Origin: Veillonella sp.
GTDB lineage: Bacteria; Bacillota; Negativicutes; Veillonellales; Veillonellaceae
Direction: 5' to 3'
NCBI RefSeq assembly: GCF_015058545.1
Contig: NZ_SVCB01000002.1
Span: 1 to 14,674, forward strand
DNA length: 14,674 bases
Below, one piece after another: positions 13,802 through 14,674 of this stretch; within the stretch, counting starts at the first letter, position 1; each line of letters begins with the position of its first letter. Made by a program: the position numbers and the translations under genes. The notes below the pieces were generated by a model that saw nothing but the letters and a program-made list of their open reading frames with translations, had not been told where the DNA came from and ran no database searches.

Positions 13802-14674
13802 ACGTATACTAATTGTTAAAATGAGTTCGCTTGGCGATGTGATTCATGCGTTGCCCACCTTATATGCGATTCGTAAGAATTGGCCGAATGCGCATATTAC
13901 CTGGGCAGTGCATGAACAATTCGGCGGTCCTTTGCCGGGCAAACCATGGCTTGATGAAGTTTTGTTTATTGATAAAAAGAAATTGAAATCAATTTCATAT
14001 TTATGGACTTTGCGCCGTATCTTACACGAACGAAATTTTGATATGTGCCTGGATTTGCAGTGTTTGGCAAAAAGCGCCATCGTTTCGTTTTTATCCGGTG
14101 CCAAAGAGAAGTACGGCTATTGGGAACTGCGTGAAGGCAGTAAGCTTGTCAATAAAGCCTTGGTAGGGCCCAATAAATACGGCCATGTCATTGAGCGTTA
14201 TTTAGATACGGTACGGGCTTTAGGCGGTACTGTGGATGCCATCGAATTTCCCATGAATGAATCGGAAAAAGCGGCCAATTCCTGTGAGGCTAAATTACGG
14301 GCTCAAGGCATGCCGCACGGTGCGGACTATGTAGTTGTAGCGCCGGGGGCCCGGTGGATTGTTAAAGAATGGCCAATCCCGCACTTTACCGACCTTTGCA
14401 AGCGCTTAGTAGACCAAAAACAATATGTGGTACTCGTGGGGGCGCCTTCGGATAAGGAAAAAGCGGATGAAATTCAAAACGGCGTAGATAGTCCGTATGT
14501 CATAAATATGACAGGGCAAACTTCACTGGAAGAATTAATTGAATTAATACGTCGCTGTAAATTGTATGTCAGTGCCGATACGGGTCCGTTACATATTGCC
14601 AATGCGCTAAAACGCCCGCTTATCGGTTTATACGGCACCACATCGCCGGAACGAACCGGTCCTTATGGCGGCGA
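13788..14674 (+). CDS. LPS heptosyltransferase, glycosyltransferase family 9 (WaaC-like), 3' end outside the window
   Basis: An open frame of 295 codons runs from ATG 13788 to the window edge; perhaps 40-60 codons are missing. It opens KRILIVKMSSLGDVIHALPT, the signature of heptosyltransferase I (WaaC), rather than the G-P-S-W-V-G-D start typical of WaaF. Further on are V-A-P-G-A-R-W-I-V-K-E-W-P, the donor-binding linker region, and SADTGPLHIANAL followed by GLYGTTSPERTGPYG, the conserved C-terminal donor (ADP-heptose) site. The enzyme would add the first L,D-heptose to Kdo of lipid A on the cytoplasmic face of the inner membrane. AAAGGA at 13775-13780, inside gmhB, provides the ribosome site, and the start overlaps gmhB by 14 bases, so it belongs to the same operon. 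WaaF or another GT9 enzyme cannot be fully excluded while the end is missing. Confidence 0.88.
   Translation, partial: MKEYKRILIVKMSSLGDVIHALPTLYAIRKNWPNAHITWAVHEQFGGPLPGKPWLDEVLFIDKKKLKSISYLWTLRRILHERNFDMCLDLQCLAKSAIVSFLSGAKEKYGYWELREGSKLVNKALVGPNKYGHVIERYLDTVRALGGTVDAIEFPMNESEKAANSCEAKLRAQGMPHGADYVVVAPGARWIVKEWPIPHFTDLCKRLVDQKQYVVLVGAPSDKEKADEIQNGVDSPYVINMTGQTSLEELIELIRRCKLYVSADTGPLHIANALKRPLIGLYGTTSPERTGPYGG

Overview
The window reads as chromosomal DNA from a Gram-negative-type (diderm) Firmicute of the class Negativicutes, most likely Veillonellaceae (Veillonella, Megasphaera or Dialister-like). This is inference. The support is a Firmicutes-like AT-rich gene style with strong GGAGG ribosome sites, an NrdR and a pyruvate carboxylase of Firmicutes type, and a complete LPS inner-core heptose pathway, which requires an outer membrane. 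All recognisable genes lie on the + strand. No rRNA, tRNA, IS element, phage gene or CRISPR array was seen.

Layout. (1) 1-236: 3' end of an Mrp/ApbC-type P-loop ATPase, closed by a terminator. (2) 363-1769: a DASS-family dicarboxylate transporter interrupted by one in-frame TAA at 1101-1103, followed by a terminator. (3) 1911-3890: an M18 aminopeptidase and, 6 bases later, a cysteine-free membrane protein that looks like a CcdA/DsbD-fold protein with both catalytic cysteines replaced by acidic residues. (4) 3998-7444: full-length pyruvate carboxylase with its own candidate promoter and a very strong terminator. (5) 7512-10119: a 290-base leader region with candidate promoters, possible NrdR boxes and a long-range inverted repeat, then a tight operon of a VirK/YbjX (DUF535) protein, nrdR and an M19 membrane dipeptidase. 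(6) 10211 to the window end: gmhA, hldE, hldD, gmhB and a WaaC-like heptosyltransferase that runs off the edge.

How the genes work together. Genes gmhA to gmhB encode every step from sedoheptulose 7-phosphate to ADP-L-glycero-D-manno-heptose, and the final glycosyltransferase would attach that heptose to the LPS core. Pyruvate carboxylase supplies oxaloacetate and the neighbouring transporter would move C4-dicarboxylates or related acids, a plausible pairing for an organic-acid-fermenting anaerobe. NrdR represses ribonucleotide reductase genes, and its promoter region carries possible copies of its own operator.

Most of the window is ordinary housekeeping. The most unusual points are the acidic-for-cysteine CcdA-like protein, the transporter split exactly between its two structural repeats, and the structured leader of the DUF535-nrdR-dipeptidase operon.
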